Positions 5,373-6,670 of a DNA stretch of 6,670 bases are shown in pieces; positions within the stretch are counted from its first letter, which is position 1; each line of letters begins with the position of its first letter. The notes under the pieces were generated by a model. The model was not told the origin of the DNA and searched no databases. It worked only from the letters and a program-made list of their open reading frames with translations. The DNA comes from Verrucomicrobiota bacterium (GTDB lineage Bacteria > Verrucomicrobiota > Kiritimatiellia > B70-G9): assembly GCA_003641465.1 (NCBI GenBank), contig QNAJ01000083.1, positions 1 to 6,670 of the forward strand, written 5' to 3'. A program made the position numbers and the translations under genes.

Positions 5373-6670
5373 GCCAGGCAGATTGAAGCAGACGAACATA
5401 GGCCGGTCACGACCATGGATGGCGCCCGTGCTGCTGACCGTTGCGCTGTCGGTCAGCGTTTCAGCCGCGTCCGCAGGCCAGTCCCGCGCCACCAGGGGAG
5501 AGGCGGCCGCCGTGGAACGCAACCTGGCGACCGGTGAAGCTGCACTGCAGGACGGGTTGTGGTCTCTGGCGGAGACGGAGTTCCGGAAGGTTCTCGAGCA
5601 GAGCGTTCCGCGACCTCTGGAGAATCGTGCGGTGATAGGGCTGGCGCGTGCGCTGTGCGGCCGCGGGGCCTACCGGGATGCCTTGGAAGTAATGGAGAAA
5701 TACCGGCGGCTGAGGCGGAGCAGTATCTGGGCGGCGCGATACCGCTTGTGGAAAGCGGTGGCCCTGGAAGGATCCGGTCAGCCGGATGAAGCCCGCCGAC
5801 TTCTGGCCCGGGTGGATGCCGGCTCTCTTTCCGGGGCTGATCGAGCGGCGTACCTGCTGCTCCAGGCGCGCCTGCAGCTCTCCGCGGGAAAGGGAAAGGA
5901 GGCTCTGCGGCTGTTCGAGGAATTTGACCGGGAATTTTCCTCGACCCCCGCGGCCCCGTTGAATCTGTTCTGGTGGGCGGCAGCTCTGCAGCGGCTTGGA
6001 TTGACCAACCAGATGGTAGACGTTCTGACACGGCTGGTGAATGACTATCCCCGCAGCGAACCTGCGGCGCGGGGAGCTTTGTGGCTTTCGCGCGCGCTGG
6101 CTGAGCGGGGGGATCGCCAAGGCGCGCAGCGGATTCTCGAGGAGCTGGCGCACAGGGAGGACCTACCTGATGACGCCCGGGCCGGTGCGTGGCTGGAGTT
6201 GGCCCGTTCAGCGATGGAGAAGGGCGAGTATGCCGACGCAGTAAAGGGGGCATCCGAGGCGGTGGAGCTGGCGCGCTCTGTATCGCTGCAGGATTCCGCC
6301 ACCTGGCTCCGGGTTCGTGCGCTGGTAATGCTGGAGCGTTATGACGAAGCCGCCACCGCGGCGCGGGAGTGGGTTGGTGAGAATCTGGGACGGTCGGGGA
6401 CGGATCAACGCTACCGGGAGTTTGCGGAGTTTCTGCGTGCTCACGAGGCAACCAAGTACGCCCTTGAGGAGTTTACCCACTTTCTGGAGTTGTTTCCCCA
6501 AGCCGATGCCGAAAGCGTGGCACGTGCCTGGCTGGGTAAGGGCTGGTGTCTCTACTCTCTGGGCCGCTGGGAGGAGGCTGCCGCGGCTTTTGCCAAGGTG
6601 CCTCTGAGCGGGATACCGGAAGAACTTTCCGCCGAGGGCCTGCTCAAACAGGCGGACGCACTGTTCCAAG
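5362..6670 (+). CDS. Exported TPR-like repeat protein, 3' end outside window
   Basis: An open frame of 436 codons with no stop before the window ends. The N-terminus is a signal peptide: basic n-region with R7, K9, R15 and R17, hydrophobic core about 21-35, and a likely type I cleavage site after ASA (36-38). The rest is almost all helical hairpins of TPR type, for example GLWSLAETEFRKVLE (65-79), GRGAYRDALEVMEKYRR, GDRQGAQRILEEL, KGEYADAVKGASEAVEL and LGRWEEAAAAFAKV. Such proteins are usually periplasmic or outer-membrane scaffolds; the pattern ALEEFTHFLELFPQADA recalls BamD/YbgF-type TPRs, but I cannot name the family. The ATG lies inside the last codons of uvrA (ATGCGCATTGA), implying co-transcription and translational coupling. 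A second ATG at 5419 (residue 20) would leave an n-region without positive charge, so the first is preferred. Confidence 0.9.
   Translation, partial: MRIEPGRLKQTNIGRSRPWMAPVLLTVALSVSVSAASAGQSRATRGEAAAVERNLATGEAALQDGLWSLAETEFRKVLEQSVPRPLENRAVIGLARALCGRGAYRDALEVMEKYRRLRRSSIWAARYRLWKAVALEGSGQPDEARRLLARVDAGSLSGADRAAYLLLQARLQLSAGKGKEALRLFEEFDREFSSTPAAPLNLFWWAAALQRLGLTNQMVDVLTRLVNDYPRSEPAARGALWLSRALAERGDRQGAQRILEELAHREDLPDDARAGAWLELARSAMEKGEYADAVKGASEAVELARSVSLQDSATWLRVRALVMLERYDEAATAAREWVGENLGRSGTDQRYREFAEFLRAHEATKYALEEFTHFLELFPQADAESVARAWLGKGWCLYSLGRWEEAAAAFAKVPLSGIPEELSAEGLLKQADALFQ

Noticed and set aside
5453..6451. Long minus-strand frame of 332 codons opposite the TPR gene
   Set aside because: It is proline-, arginine- and serine-rich with no recognisable domain, and it lies opposite a plus-strand frame with a signal peptide and regular TPR helices. 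It is an antisense by-product of high GC.

Overview
The window is 6.67 kb of GC-rich bacterial chromosome in three parts: about 1.27 kb of gene-free, repeat-packed DNA (1-1271); a divergent pair of DNA-maintenance genes, rmuC on the minus strand (1272-2357) and uvrA on the plus strand (2511-5372), separated by 153 bp; and an exported helical-repeat (TPR-like) protein gene that overlaps the end of uvrA and runs off the right edge (5362-6670).

The likely source is an uncultured member of the PVC superphylum, with Kiritimatiellota or a relative as my best guess. This rests on recollection: near-palindromes of the form TTCCAAAGRTTGGAA and hairpins such as GCGGGAC-AA-GTCCCGC between genes are a style I associate with that group. 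The UvrA and RmuC sequences fit but do not settle it. No 16S rRNA, tRNA or other decisive marker is present.

The left 1.27 kb is a mosaic of short repeats with no credible gene: TTCCAA/TTGGAA palindromes; TGTAGTAGC heads and GGCTRCTRCA tails enclosing small hairpins; a perfect 16-bp tandem duplication; a duplicated 14-mer GGTTAATGGGTAAT; a low-complexity phrase seen in many environmental genomes; and a GGGTCAG-bounded element of about 100 bp resembling the ends of REP/Y1-transposase-associated elements. That last element overlaps the 3' end of rmuC and supplies its last codons and stop.

The intergenic region between rmuC and uvrA holds one AT-rich island with an extended -10 (TGCTATTAT) facing uvrA and a weaker -10 facing rmuC on the same bases, so a compact bidirectional promoter is plausible. 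UvrA is complete with both ATPase sites and all zinc-binding cysteine pairs. The downstream gene starts inside the last codons of uvrA (ATGCGCATTGA), so the two are probably co-transcribed and translationally coupled. UvrA and RmuC both act on DNA, whereas the downstream product carries an export signal, so no shared pathway is obvious. I found no convincing new defence, mobile or RNA system; the most noteworthy points are the repeat capture of the rmuC 3' end, the structured repeat families, and the uvrA-TPR coupling.
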